Positions 1 to 10,693 are shown, counted from the first letter of the stretch. The stretch is DNA of 64,000 nt from Tunturibacter psychrotolerans (GCF_040359615.1 NZ_CP132942.1:4836001-4900000), one strand, 5' to 3'. Notes: generated by a model from the letters alone, not told the origin. Translations and numbers: made by a program.

Positions 1-122
1 TCAAATCCTTCCAATCAAAGATCAGGCAGCAATCACAAGCGCCCGCTCTCACCGACCAGCAACTCGCAGCTAAGGCAGGCTGCACGAAACTCACCGTCGT
101 CAACACCCGTTGGGTCCACTAG
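1..122 (+). CDS. C-terminal end of an unidentified protein (partial)
   Basis: An open frame enters from the window edge and ends at a TAG at 120-122, ten bases before the next start codon. The visible tail is about 39 residues, polar, with several Gln and basic residues and a final WVH. The tail is too short to place in a family. In related genomes a MoxR/Mg-chelatase-type AAA ATPase often precedes a VWA gene of this kind, so that is a guess from context only. Confidence 0.35.
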   Translation, partial: KSFQSKIRQQSQAPALTDQQLAAKAGCTKLTVVNTRWVH

Positions 123-131
123 GTCCAAACT

Positions 132-1376
<1,245 letters not shown>

Positions 1377-1422
1377 ACCGAGCAGAACTGCTGAAACTCC
1401 ACCACCCCCGCACAATAACGAC

Positions 1423-3033
1423 TTACCTTCCTTGCTCTCCCTTATCCTTCTTCCCCTTATGCCCGAGGTCCAATCCAAACTGCGGCGCAGACCTCGTCCC
1501 ACTTACTTTCACAGGAATCACCGCTCCAGCGCCATCCTTCTTGAAGAACGGATCCACCGGCTTCAGCAGAAGCGACTTCCACTTCGAAGCCACCATCTGC
1601 GACACCTTCGCCTTGGTCCTCACCTTCCCTTCAAACTCGAACCGCTCTCCATCCAGCGTGTACTCCCCAGCCAGCGACACATCAGCTCCCGGCAACGTGT
1701 AATTCAGCTTGCTAAAACTGAGCTTTCCATCCGCCATCACAAACTGCCCCACCATCTGCGAGCGCACATCCTCCGCGCCCGGCTTAGCAGCCTTCGGATC
1801 CCCCTGCGCCCGCAGACTCAGCATATCCACCTTGTCCTGCACCTCTGGATTCGTAAAGTGAATCTGCCGCAGCGTATAGCCGCCCTTTAATCCGATCTTC
1901 TTCGAAACGCTCTCAGGTCCCGGTCGGATATGCAGCTTCGTCTTCATCTGTAGCGCTCCAGTCATCACCACCGGCGAAGTTTTCACTGCAAGCTGCAAAA
2001 AGTCCTGAATCTTACCAGAGGGCACATTCACATCCAGATCGATGATGTGCCCCTTCCCCTTCACATTCACGATCGCTCCTTTGCACGTAAAATCCGATCC
2101 ACCCAACCGCGCCTCCACCGGCTGCAGATACGTGTCCCCGCTCGTTCCATCCACAATCGCATGGAATTTCGTATGCAATGGCACGCCGTGGTTCGCAGTA
2201 TCCAGCGAAAAATTCGGCGTCTCCGTAGTCCCATCCACCACAATCTTGTTCAACTGCCCACTGAAGTCGCCCACCGAGGACAACATCCCGCCGATCCCTC
2301 TGATCGTATTCAGATCGACATGATCAAACGTATACTTCCCCGACACACTCGAATCGCCGGGACTCTCGTTGTTCCACGGCCCAAAGGTTCCCGTCGCATG
2401 AATATCGCCCTTCGGAATCGCGTTGACGAGTGTTGCGTCATACCTCCACGGTGCATCAGGTCCCACGTTCCGCATCACGATGCGGCTCATCTCGAACTCC
2501 TTCGGCTCCTTGTCCGGCTTGATCGTTCCAATGACCAGACTTGAATCGTCAAACACTATCTCTTCCACCAGAATCTTGATCTTGCCCAGATGCCGTTGCC
2601 CCTTCGGGGCCTGCTGGCGCATCTCCCGCGGCGGAATATGTATCACCATCCCTGCGATATGCACCGTCCCAACATGCATCGGCTTCACAAACAGCCCCAA
2701 CATATTCGCATGAAACGAGAAATGCCCAAGCGCGATCAGGGGATCTTTCGCCCCTGCCGCGACTACTTCATCCTCCGGATAGATCCGCAACCCATCCCCC
2801 GAAACTTCAAGCCCTTTCAGCACCGAGACCGAGAAGGCATCCATCTCCACTCTGCTATTGAAACGCGTGCTCAATGTCTCGATCACTCTGCCCTTCAAAA
2901 TCGGCATCGCACGATGCACCGCAATCTCGCCAATCACCGCGAGAACAATCACTGCAATCAGCAAGGAGATCGAAATCCAGCCCCACACGCCTCGGCGCTT
3001 CACAGCCTTCGGGTCGTTCAAAGTTCCATTCAT
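1423..3033 (-). CDS. AsmA-like / DUF748-type membrane-anchored protein
   Basis: 536 residues with one N-terminal membrane helix (about residues 17-40) followed by a long beta-rich periplasmic region. The order (short cytosolic tail, anchor, a segment describing a 'radius' near LKGRVIETLSTRFNSRVEM, then repeated amphipathic strands) is that of AsmA-family proteins, which help move or organise phospholipids and outer-membrane components between the membranes. Specific function cannot be read from the sequence. It is convergent with the VWA gene and divergent from the hydrolase at 3202, with 168 bases of shared upstream DNA. Confidence 0.7.
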   Translation of the reverse strand: MNGTLNDPKAVKRRGVWGWISISLLIAVIVLAVIGEIAVHRAMPILKGRVIETLSTRFNSRVEMDAFSVSVLKGLEVSGDGLRIYPEDEVVAAGAKDPLIALGHFSFHANMLGLFVKPMHVGTVHIAGMVIHIPPREMRQQAPKGQRHLGKIKILVEEIVFDDSSLVIGTIKPDKEPKEFEMSRIVMRNVGPDAPWRYDATLVNAIPKGDIHATGTFGPWNNESPGDSSVSGKYTFDHVDLNTIRGIGGMLSSVGDFSGQLNKIVVDGTTETPNFSLDTANHGVPLHTKFHAIVDGTSGDTYLQPVEARLGGSDFTCKGAIVNVKGKGHIIDLDVNVPSGKIQDFLQLAVKTSPVVMTGALQMKTKLHIRPGPESVSKKIGLKGGYTLRQIHFTNPEVQDKVDMLSLRAQGDPKAAKPGAEDVRSQMVGQFVMADGKLSFSKLNYTLPGADVSLAGEYTLDGERFEFEGKVRTKAKVSQMVASKWKSLLLKPVDPFFKKDGAGAVIPVKVSGTRSAPQFGLDLGHKGKKDKGEQGR

Positions 3034-3201
3034 GCTTTTCTTTCATCACAACGTACGTGATATTTTTTGATGCCGAAAAGCTATGAAACGTTCCAGTGCA
3101 AAGACATTCGATCTCAGGCAACATAGTGGGAAAATCGGCATAAAAAGTTACGCCTCAAATAAAAACCCATCCTGCCGCATCCGATTAAGTTACGTTTATC
3201 C

Positions 3202-4311
3202 GTGCCGCCAAAGCCCCGCATCGTCGATCTCGTGCTTCTGCTCCTCCTGCTGGCGCCTTCCGCACGAGCAGTGCAGATGCACGAAGAGCTCATCCGCATC
3301 CCATGGACTCAGGCCGCGCCCAACGGTCTGAGCGCACTTCTCGTCTACGCCGACCTTCCCGGCAAGCATCCTCTCGTCGTCATCACCCACGGAACATCCC
3401 GCGAGCTCGAACCGCGCAACAACATCACTCCCTGGCTCTTCCTTCCCCAGGCTCGCTGGTTTGCTCGCCGTGGCTTCGTCTCCCTCGTCGTCATACGTCG
3501 TGGCTATGGCTCTTCCAGCGGGAACCCCGACTACCTCGGCAATGGCCGTTGCCCCCAGATTGACTACGAGGGCGCCGCCCGCAAATCCGCCGAAGATCTC
3601 CGTATCGCCATCGACTTCGGCAGCAAGCTCCCACCCGTCGACCCCGCCCGCGTTCTCGCCGTCGGCATCTCCACCGGCGGCATGGCCACCGTTGCTCTCA
3701 CCGCCAACGCTCCCACAAATCTAGTCGCAGCCATCAACTTCGCTGGAGGCCGCGGCTCCAGCGCCGATCACGATATCTGCAATTCCGATAGTCTCGTCGC
3801 CGCATATCGCAACTTTGGCCGGCACTCGCGCACACCAATGCTCTGGATCTACGCCGACAACGACAAATACTTCTGGCCTGAGATAGCGCAGCAGTTCGAC
3901 GCTGCCTTCCGTTCCACCGGTGGGCAGGATCAATTCCTCCACGCTCCGGCCTTTGGCGAAGATGGGCACACCCTCTTCAGCCACGGCATTCCTATCTGGT
4001 CCCCCATGGTCGACGACTTCCTCCAAGCCCACAATCTTGTTCTTCTCCCGCAGCCGCTTCCCGAGATCACTCCCCCCAACATTCCACCACCGGCAGGACT
4101 CTCCGACCGCGGTCAGCAAGCCTTTCGCGGCTATCTCACCCTCGGCCCACACAAGGCCTTCGCCCTCTCTGCCCATCACTACGCCTCATCGGTAGCACAA
4201 ATGACCGCAGACGATGCTCGCAAAGACGCTCTCAAAAACTGCAACCGTCTCGCCGCATCGGACAAAGAAACCTGCAGCATCGCCTTCGAAGAGAACTCAC
4301 CTGCAAATTAA
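3202..4311 (+). CDS. Secreted alpha/beta hydrolase with short Cys-containing C-terminal domain
   Basis: 369 residues starting at a GTG, with a signal peptide (basic MPPKPR, then a Leu run, cleavage near ARA). The alpha/beta hydrolase core shows the oxyanion segment VVITHGTS, the nucleophile elbow GISTGG (Ser), an acid candidate in YADNDKYF and the catalytic His in EDGHTLF, as in dienelactone-hydrolase-like and peptidase S9-like enzymes. After residue 300 there is an extra segment of about 65 residues with two Cys (KNCNRL and ETCSIA) that resembles the small DUF4189-like fold; that resemblance is my inference. Substrate unknown; likely a periplasmic esterase or peptidase. Confidence 0.75.
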   Translation: MPPKPRIVDLVLLLLLLAPSARAVQMHEELIRIPWTQAAPNGLSALLVYADLPGKHPLVVITHGTSRELEPRNNITPWLFLPQARWFARRGFVSLVVIRRGYGSSSGNPDYLGNGRCPQIDYEGAARKSAEDLRIAIDFGSKLPPVDPARVLAVGISTGGMATVALTANAPTNLVAAINFAGGRGSSADHDICNSDSLVAAYRNFGRHSRTPMLWIYADNDKYFWPEIAQQFDAAFRSTGGQDQFLHAPAFGEDGHTLFSHGIPIWSPMVDDFLQAHNLVLLPQPLPEITPPNIPPPAGLSDRGQQAFRGYLTLGPHKAFALSAHHYASSVAQMTADDARKDALKNCNRLAASDKETCSIAFEENSPAN

Positions 4312-4326
4312 TTACGAATCAACCTG

Positions 4327-5718
4327 CTACTTCGCCCGCGCCGGAAGATCAATGATGTTGTGTCCATCGTGGTACACCGCAAAGATCCTCTGCGTATTTC
4401 CGATATCGACCAGCGGATCAGCATCCAACACCAACAGATCCGCGCGCTTTCCGACCGCAATCGTCCCACGATCGCTCGCATGCAGCAGCTTCGCATTCTC
4501 TCCCGTGGCAGCCGTAATCGCCTGCAACGGAGTTAGCCCCGCCTGCACCATCAACGCAAGTTCATGATGCTCAGCGAACCCAGGAATGCGCCCAGGCAAA
4601 GCGCCAGAATCCGTTCCAAACCCAACACTGACTCCCGCATCAAACAGCTTCTTCAGATTATGTTGCCCAATCTCGAAGTCTTTCTGATGTTGCACCGTCT
4701 GCGGATCCTGCTTGATCTTCTCCGAGTATCCAGGCGCCGCAAACTTCGCTAGCAGCTTCGGTCCTGCAGCCTGTTGAAAGAAAGGCGTCTTCATAAACGC
4801 GGGATTTTCAGCGTAAATATACGCCGACTCATCCACCGTAAACGTCGGCACATACCAAACATTGTGCGGTTTCATCGATCGCACAAACGCATCATCCACC
4901 ACCTGGTCCCGCACCGAATGCGCCAGCACATCTACGCCATCGGCGACCAGTTGTTTCGCATCCTCCAGCGAATACACATGCGCCGCCACCCGCACGTGTC
5001 GCTTATGCGCCTCATCGATCACAGCTTTGTAGATCTCCGGCGACATCTCCGGAACTTTGCCATGCAGCTTATCCACCCAGATCTTTATGAGGTCCACCCG
5101 CTGCGCGGCCATCTCATCGACATCGCTCCGCGCCTCTTTCACCGACGCCGGACGAAAGATCTGGTCCGTCGCCGCAGGCAGCGGCGGCGCCCCTTCAGGC
5201 ACTCCAATCCCCCTCCCCGCAGTAAAGATAGAAGCCCCACCCAGCCTTCCCGCCTGCTGCTCATCCCGCAACACAAATACCAGATCGCGATTCAGGCCGA
5301 GCGACAAAATCGCAGTCACCCCATATCGCTCATACTGCTTCAATTGCGCGGTCACATTCTCACGCGTATATCCGCTCGCGGATGACTCGGCATCATCCAC
5401 AATCAACCCAAGGTGCGAATGCGCGCTGATCAATCCCGGCAACACCGTCTTTCCTGTCAGATCGCGAACCTGCGCCCCCGCTGGCGCCATTATCTCCGCC
5501 CCGCCTATCTGTTCGATCTTTCCATTGCGCAGCAGCAGCGAAACATGCTCCTTCGGAGCCGCGCCAGTCCCATCAATAACCCTCGCGTTTCGCAGCACCA
5601 CCACTTGTTGCGCAGGCGTCTGCCGTCCTGGGGCCTGCGGTGTCGTAACGATCTGAGCCAGCCCGGAAAAGCTCCCAATCAAGACCGTAATGAGAAGGAA
5701 GATCGATCGCAGAACCAT
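4327..5718 (-). CDS. Secreted amidohydrolase family protein (imidazolonepropionase-like)
   Basis: 463 residues from the ATG at 5718, which gives a clean signal peptide (MVLRSIFLLITVLIG, cleavage after GLAQ); an in-frame GTG 24 bases upstream is the alternative. Metal-site motifs of the amidohydrolase superfamily are all present: HSH after TVLPGLISA, the lysine candidate in DLIKIWVDK, the His of HVRVAAHVY, a second His in DVLAHSVRD and the Asp in GFGTDSGA. Such secreted amidohydrolases act on cyclic amides, hydantoins or X-Pro dipeptides; the substrate is not determined here. It converges with the hydrolase at 3202. Confidence 0.85.
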   Translation of the reverse strand: MVLRSIFLLITVLIGSFSGLAQIVTTPQAPGRQTPAQQVVVLRNARVIDGTGAAPKEHVSLLLRNGKIEQIGGAEIMAPAGAQVRDLTGKTVLPGLISAHSHLGLIVDDAESSASGYTRENVTAQLKQYERYGVTAILSLGLNRDLVFVLRDEQQAGRLGGASIFTAGRGIGVPEGAPPLPAATDQIFRPASVKEARSDVDEMAAQRVDLIKIWVDKLHGKVPEMSPEIYKAVIDEAHKRHVRVAAHVYSLEDAKQLVADGVDVLAHSVRDQVVDDAFVRSMKPHNVWYVPTFTVDESAYIYAENPAFMKTPFFQQAAGPKLLAKFAAPGYSEKIKQDPQTVQHQKDFEIGQHNLKKLFDAGVSVGFGTDSGALPGRIPGFAEHHELALMVQAGLTPLQAITAATGENAKLLHASDRGTIAVGKRADLLVLDADPLVDIGNTQRIFAVYHDGHNIIDLPARAK

Positions 5719-5804
5719 GATGACTTTGTTAGATGCAGACACGCCACGCGAAGTTCAGCATCTGCCACATACCTCCGTCAACAAGCCGTTCGAGCGGAAA
5801 GCCC

Positions 5805-6353
5805 CTATCGTCGCTCCCGCCACAACCGGTACAGCCCCCACGCCGCCACCGAGCAGTTGTCCACGATCGTCCCGTCCAGAATCATCTCCTCGAAATCTCG
5901 CACTCCGACCCTCTTGACCACCAGATCGCTCTCCTCCGCATCCGGCTCCGGCTCCCCCATCGTCAGCCCCTCAGCCAGAAACACATAATGCTTCTGATTC
6001 ATTACTCCATACGCAATCTGCAGTGTCGACAGCAGTGTCATCCGCTCCGCCATCAAACCCGTCTCCTCCCGTAGCTCTCCTCGGGCCAGATCTTCGGGCT
6101 CCACCTCCGCCACCTCCCACCCACCCTGCGGAAGCTCCCAGTGCCGCGCCCCCACCGTATAGCGGAACTGCTCAATCAAATAGACAAACTCTCCCTCCGC
6201 AGTCACCTCCAGCGGAATCACAATGCAAGCCGGATCTTTATCGACCACCCCGTAGATCCCGCGCTTGCCATTCGCCCGTTCAATCACATCTTCCCGCACG
6301 CTCGTCCAGGGATTCCGGTATACCTCCCGGCTGCTAATCGTCTTGATCCTCAC
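5805..6353 (-). CDS. NUDIX hydrolase (ADP-ribose pyrophosphatase type)
   Basis: 182 residues from a GTG. The Nudix box reads G-G-W-E then ARGELREETGL, the Mg-binding REEXG core being intact. The segment before it (VYLIEQFRYTVGARHWELPQGG) is typical of NudF-like ADP-ribose pyrophosphatases, with the WELP sequence. It hydrolyses nucleoside diphosphate derivatives, probably ADP-ribose, as a cytosolic housekeeping enzyme. The gene lies between two secreted hydrolases on the same strand with short gaps (31 and about 86 bases). Confidence 0.85.
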   Translation of the reverse strand: MRIKTISSREVYRNPWTSVREDVIERANGKRGIYGVVDKDPACIVIPLEVTAEGEFVYLIEQFRYTVGARHWELPQGGWEVAEVEPEDLARGELREETGLMAERMTLLSTLQIAYGVMNQKHYVFLAEGLTMGEPEPDAEESDLVVKRVGVRDFEEMILDGTIVDNCSVAAWGLYRLWRERR

Positions 6354-6384
6354 AACACCCCCATCCGGCCGTCGCCCTCATTGC

Positions 6385-8562
6385 CTAGTCAGGAACCAAA
6401 AATTCAAGGTGCGACGGATACTTCTCCGACCCATAAATCGAAATCGTCTGCCCTGCATAAGCTCCCTTAGGAGCCGTCATAATGTTCGGCACAAACGTCT
6501 GTGGATTCCGGTCATACAGCGGAAACCAACTAGACTGCACCTCCACCATCAACCTGTGCCCCTTCAAAAAGGTATGATCCGCGCCATGCAGGCTCCACTT
6601 GTACTCGGTCACCTTCCCTGGAGTCACAGCTTCTGGCGTCTCAAAGCTCTTCTGATATCGCCCACGAAATATCTCATCTACAATCATCAGCTGATAGCCC
6701 GCCATCGGCGCCGGCGCATCCTCCGGATAAACATCGATCAGCTTCACCACAAAATCCCCATCCGTCCCAGTCGTCGAGGCAAACAGATCCGCGACAACAT
6801 CCCCCGTTACCGTGACATCCTTCCTGAGCACAGGAGATGAAAAATTCACCAAATCCTTTCGCCCGCTCACAAACCTCTGATCCTCCACCAGCCACGTCCG
6901 CCACTTCGACCCATCCCCATACGTCGACTGAATTGGCCGATTACGATAAGGCACCGGATTCGCGGGATTAGCGCTGTAGTTAACTGCAATCTTGCCGCCA
7001 ACTCCACCTGCCACAGGAGGCGCCGTCATCTCTAATCCACCATCCGTCGTCAGATAGAGCTTCGCCGCTTTGAACCCTTGCTTCGGCGGCCACGCCTCAT
7101 AACGCTCCCACGTATTCACGCCAGTCCTGAAGCTAGCCACACCGGTCAAATCAAATCCCGCCCGACCTTTCAGATACTTCTCAAAGAACGGTGCCTCAAT
7201 CGTCTTCCTATATTGGTCCCCCGTCGCTGCCCCAAAATCCAAAACTCCGAGATGCCGCGTCGTTGGCCCCCACCCACCGTGATTCCATGGCCCCAGCACC
7301 ATGAACACCTCACCCTTCACATCATGTGGCTTCAACGCTGCATACTCTGCCTGCGTCCCCCACATATCTTCCTGATCCCACCATCCACCCACCTCAAGCG
7401 TCGGCACCTCAACCTTCGTCAGATGCTTCTCAACCGCCATATCCTGCCAGAACTTCGTATAAGCCGGTTGCGTCAAAAAAACCTTCGCTGTCGGCAGTTT
7501 CTCCATCTTTGCAGCGTCCGCAGCACCAGCGAAGTTCACATTGTGCAGAAAGAAATCAAAGGTATCTTCCTTGCTCTCCACGCGCGCATCCGTCTTTTGT
7601 GCCTCCAACTGTTGCACATAGTCGAACCCATACGTTTCGCGGAACGCGCCATTGTGAAAGAAGTCATCCCCCATCCACACATTCGTCATCGGAGCCTGCG
7701 GCGAAACCGCCTTCACCGCCGGATGCGCATCGATCCCCGCTGACATCGCCAGAAACCCCGGATACGAAACCCCAAGCACACCCACTTTGCCGTTGTTATT
7801 CGGCACATTCTTCAGCAGCCAGTCAATCGTGTCCCGCGTATCCGTTGTCTCATCCACATCGTCCTTCGTCGTGTGGGCAACAATCGCGCGGTTCATCACA
7901 AACTTGCCCTCGGACTCGTACCGTCCGCGAATATCGCCGAACACAAAGATGTAACCACTCGCCGCCAACTCCGGCTTACTGCCGTTTACTACAGCCGACG
8001 AAACCCAGGAGGTACCATACGGGGTCCTCTGCATCAAAAACGGCAGCGCCTCACCACTCGTCTCCGACCCCACCGGCCGCAGAATCACCACATGCAGCTT
8101 CGCCCCGTCCCGCACCGGAATCATCGCCTCACTGCGTGCATACTCGCGAAACTGATTCAGTCGCACCCCTACATCGCTGAAGCGCTCCTCCTTCCACACA
8201 ACGTCCTGTTCCCCGCGCTCACTCAACGTGCGCGTCAAACCTGACACCTTACCCATCGCGTCCCGTGCAAATACCACGCGCAGCCCAGGCGCAAAAAAAT
8301 GATCCGCCGACCCCGCCTGCAACTCAAACCGCGGCGACCGCTCCCCTTCGATAAACAACTTGTTGCCGTCCCGATATACCGAGTTCACCACATCCGGCTC
8401 GGTCGTCTCGCGATACTGCCCCACATACTCGTCTACCTGCCCCGCCGGCAGTGCGATCGCATGCGTCCTCTCCGCTGCCTGAACCCCTTGCGCCCCGAGC
8501 ACCGCTGCCGAAGCCATCATCCACCCAAAAAGAAACACCGCGCAACGGCCGTCAAGTCTCAT
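6385..8562 (-). CDS. CocE/NonD family secreted hydrolase (X-Pro dipeptidyl-peptidase-like)
   Basis: 725 residues from the ATG at 8562, chosen because AGGGTGG stands just before it; a TTG 15 bases upstream is possible. Signal peptide at the start. Residues about 30-120 form an extra beta domain found in front of some acidobacterial peptidases. The alpha/beta hydrolase part has the nucleophile elbow GVSYPG, an acid candidate in GGWWDQEDMWG and the His of GPWNHGGWG. The C-terminal jelly-roll (from about residue 520) is the one found in cocaine esterase, glutaryl-7-ACA acylase and X-Pro peptidases. Probable periplasmic or secreted peptidase/ester hydrolase. Confidence 0.88.
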   Translation of the reverse strand: MRLDGRCAVFLFGWMMASAAVLGAQGVQAAERTHAIALPAGQVDEYVGQYRETTEPDVVNSVYRDGNKLFIEGERSPRFELQAGSADHFFAPGLRVVFARDAMGKVSGLTRTLSERGEQDVVWKEERFSDVGVRLNQFREYARSEAMIPVRDGAKLHVVILRPVGSETSGEALPFLMQRTPYGTSWVSSAVVNGSKPELAASGYIFVFGDIRGRYESEGKFVMNRAIVAHTTKDDVDETTDTRDTIDWLLKNVPNNNGKVGVLGVSYPGFLAMSAGIDAHPAVKAVSPQAPMTNVWMGDDFFHNGAFRETYGFDYVQQLEAQKTDARVESKEDTFDFFLHNVNFAGAADAAKMEKLPTAKVFLTQPAYTKFWQDMAVEKHLTKVEVPTLEVGGWWDQEDMWGTQAEYAALKPHDVKGEVFMVLGPWNHGGWGPTTRHLGVLDFGAATGDQYRKTIEAPFFEKYLKGRAGFDLTGVASFRTGVNTWERYEAWPPKQGFKAAKLYLTTDGGLEMTAPPVAGGVGGKIAVNYSANPANPVPYRNRPIQSTYGDGSKWRTWLVEDQRFVSGRKDLVNFSSPVLRKDVTVTGDVVADLFASTTGTDGDFVVKLIDVYPEDAPAPMAGYQLMIVDEIFRGRYQKSFETPEAVTPGKVTEYKWSLHGADHTFLKGHRLMVEVQSSWFPLYDRNPQTFVPNIMTAPKGAYAGQTISIYGSEKYPSHLEFLVPD

Positions 8563-8598
8563 TAAGTCCACCCTCAAAATGAAATCATTGCGTGTAAC

Positions 8599-8674
8599 AA
8601 AAAAACCGCAGACACTTTGAAAGAAACCGGTCGAGAGCTACTCTTGGCCCGGCGCTTTCTAGGAAGTCTGCGGT
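8599..8674 (-). terminator. Long nested hairpin with T-run, behind the CDGSH gene
   Basis: Read on the minus strand, six bases after the CDGSH stop codon: an outer 9-bp perfect stem (ACCGCAGAC / GTCTGCGGT), then GAAAG pairing with CTTTC, CCGG with CCGG, and a tip AGAG-TAG-CTCT, followed by seven T. It fits an intrinsic terminator, but four nested stems over about 70 bases is longer than usual. Confidence 0.75.
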
Positions 8675-8680
8675 CTTGTT

Positions 8681-8905
8681 CTAGGTGAGAACTGCTTCAG
8701 GCCTGGCCGCACATTGAAAGCCCACTCGGTTGTGCGAGCCGTCGCAAAACGGCCTCTTCTCACTTGCCCCGCAGCGGCACAGCGAGATCGCCGGCTTACC
8801 AGTCAAATCCCACTCCTTGCCATCGGCGTCCTTCAAAACAATGTGTCCTTCGACCCGCAGTGGACCATTGGGCCGAACTGTAATCTTTACCGCTTCTTCC
8901 GACAT
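8681..8905 (-). CDS. CDGSH iron-sulfur domain protein (mitoNEET-like)
   Basis: 74 residues. The second half carries the complete 2Fe-2S ligand pattern: LCRCGAS then KRPFCDGSH, i.e. C-x-C, then C and H, the 3Cys-1His cluster of the CDGSH family. The first half (ITVRPNGPLRVEGHI) is the usual N-terminal strand pair. Cytosolic electron-transfer or Fe-S/redox sensing role is known for the family but not the partner here. Single gene with its own terminator just downstream. Confidence 0.92.
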   Translation of the reverse strand: MSEEAVKITVRPNGPLRVEGHIVLKDADGKEWDLTGKPAISLCRCGASEKRPFCDGSHNRVGFQCAARPEAVLT

Positions 8906-9030
8906 CGCTCGTTACTCTCTCTCTTACAAAGGATGAGTTCAGCATAGCAAATCCGTAGCCGCAAATCGTCACGACACACCTCCACCGACGCGCCATCACC
9001 TCATCACAACGACGAGACAGTGGTATCTCT

Positions 9031-10269
9031 CTAGACGCTCATCGCCTCTCCTCGAGGAATCGAGCCAAGCCTCGTCGTATCTTTCACCCATCTCGCTCGG
9101 AGCCATCGGTTCATCGGCTCAGAGTAACTCCGCGAGACAACGGCCCCTAATAACCCCGAAAGCAAGAGGACCACAAGGAACATTCCCGGAACAACTCGGA
9201 CTGGCTTATTCAGAACCAGAAAAAGATGAAACACACTCAAAACAACGAAGATGTGTGTCAGATAAACCTCGTAGCTTAGTCTCCCCAGATGCACCAAAGG
9301 CCCAGCAAATCCCAAAGCTTTCCATCGCGTCTGCGAAACCACAGCGAGCACCAGACAAGTGCCTAAACCGAGAACCGTCATATCCAGTCCACTACGGCCA
9401 AGCCCCAAACGGTCGGCACGAATCGAAAAACAAAGAATAAAAACAAGCATCAAAACTCCTGCGGTGCCCCCCACTAGAAGCTTCGTCTTGGAAAGACGAA
9501 GCTTCGTGCAGAACAGCGCAGTCAAAGAACCCAGCGCAATGCCGTCCATGCCTCCCAGGTAGGAGTACTCTCTCCACACTGGATTATGGTTCAACGCCTC
9601 CGAGCGGGCGAAAGGTCCTAAGAAGACAAAAATAAAAAGTAGCGCCGACAGAAAACTGGTGCGGCGAAACATTCGGCACACCAACGGAAAACAAAGATAG
9701 AACGTCTCCTCAACCGACAGCGACCATAGGACGTCCCAACTCGCTGGCAGATATCCTCGTCGGGCCTCAAGCAGATTGACATGAAAGGTAAGCGCAGCGG
9801 CCAGAGCCCGTCCCAATCCGCCTGTCTTCTCACCGACGACAAACCCCTCGACCTGCGTCAGGTGCAGGACGCTGAGAATCAAAAGAAGAAGCAGAAGCAG
9901 CGGAGCAATGCGAGCAAACCTCAACCGATAAAAATCGAGCACGTTTACCGAGGACACGGAACCCCAACGCCGCAGTGCTGTCGAGGTTATTAGAAATCCG
10001 GAGATCACAAAAAATATCTGAACCCCAAACTGACCACTCCATACCAGCGAAGACACCAACTGAGGCGGCAGCCCGTGCGTAAACGGAACCTTGGCACCCA
10101 ACAGCTGCATGTTGACGTGATTCATCAGCACAAGGCAAATCGCAAGTCCGCGAAGAAGATCCACACCATCCATCCGCGGCCAAATCCGAGAAGACTCCGC
10201 CTTCAAACTCAGCCTCTCTTCAAAACGAAGCAATCTCCAGCACCATCGAAGACAAGAAGCTTCAGTCAC
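9031..10269 (-). CDS. Membrane acyltransferase (acyltransferase 3, OafA/YrhL type)
   Basis: 412 residues, about ten predicted membrane helices. The start of the domain (MDGVDLLRGLAICLVLMNHV) holds the R and catalytic-type H of acyltransferase 3 proteins, and SVEETFYLCFPL is the second family signature. These enzymes O-acetylate or otherwise acylate periplasmic sugars of LPS, peptidoglycan or exported polysaccharide. The annotated GTG start overlaps the end of the zinc-finger gene by four bases; an internal ATG at about residue 33 (just before the domain) is an alternative start. Confidence 0.85.
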   Translation of the reverse strand: MTEASCLRWCWRLLRFEERLSLKAESSRIWPRMDGVDLLRGLAICLVLMNHVNMQLLGAKVPFTHGLPPQLVSSLVWSGQFGVQIFFVISGFLITSTALRRWGSVSSVNVLDFYRLRFARIAPLLLLLLLILSVLHLTQVEGFVVGEKTGGLGRALAAALTFHVNLLEARRGYLPASWDVLWSLSVEETFYLCFPLVCRMFRRTSFLSALLFIFVFLGPFARSEALNHNPVWREYSYLGGMDGIALGSLTALFCTKLRLSKTKLLVGGTAGVLMLVFILCFSIRADRLGLGRSGLDMTVLGLGTCLVLAVVSQTRWKALGFAGPLVHLGRLSYEVYLTHIFVVLSVFHLFLVLNKPVRVVPGMFLVVLLLSGLLGAVVSRSYSEPMNRWLRARWVKDTTRLGSIPRGEAMSV

Positions 10270-10526
10270 ACCACATTGACTTCCATCTCATCCACATAGC
10301 ACCATCCCCAACTCTCACCCGGCTCGATCGACCGCATAATCGGATGCTGGGTCTTGTGAAAATGTTTGGTCGCATGCTTATGCTGCGATGAATCACAGCA
10401 CCCCACATGGCCGCACTCCAGACACATCCGCAGATGCACCCACGTGCTGCCGATCTTCAAACACTCCTCGCAACCCTTCGCCGAAGGCTTCACCTTCCGA
10501 ATCTGGTCCATGTGCGTACATTCCAT
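10266..10526 (-). CDS. UBP-type zinc finger protein
   Basis: 86 residues, essentially one ZnF-UBP domain: C and H at the start (MECTHMD), GCEECL, MCLECGHVGCCDSS, then HATKHFHKTQHPIM and a terminal WGWCYVDE. The pattern of Cys/His pairs is complete. In eukaryotes the domain binds the ubiquitin C-terminus; in bacteria it occurs as small stand-alone proteins of unknown role. Its stop codon overlaps the acyltransferase start (GTGA), so the two are translationally coupled. Confidence 0.88.
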   Translation of the reverse strand: MECTHMDQIRKVKPSAKGCEECLKIGSTWVHLRMCLECGHVGCCDSSQHKHATKHFHKTQHPIMRSIEPGESWGWCYVDEMEVNVV

Positions 10527-10693
10527 TTCCGTGCACCTTCCTTCGCCCTGATTCTACCCTTCAGCGCACGGACCACCGCAAACCGCCGCGGCTCTCCTTG
10601 CTCTACTCCCGCACACTTCTTTATTTCCCACTAATTCTCAATCACACATCGACCAAGCTTGCGCAGGCGATGAAGTCGCTCAGTGACTCCCCA

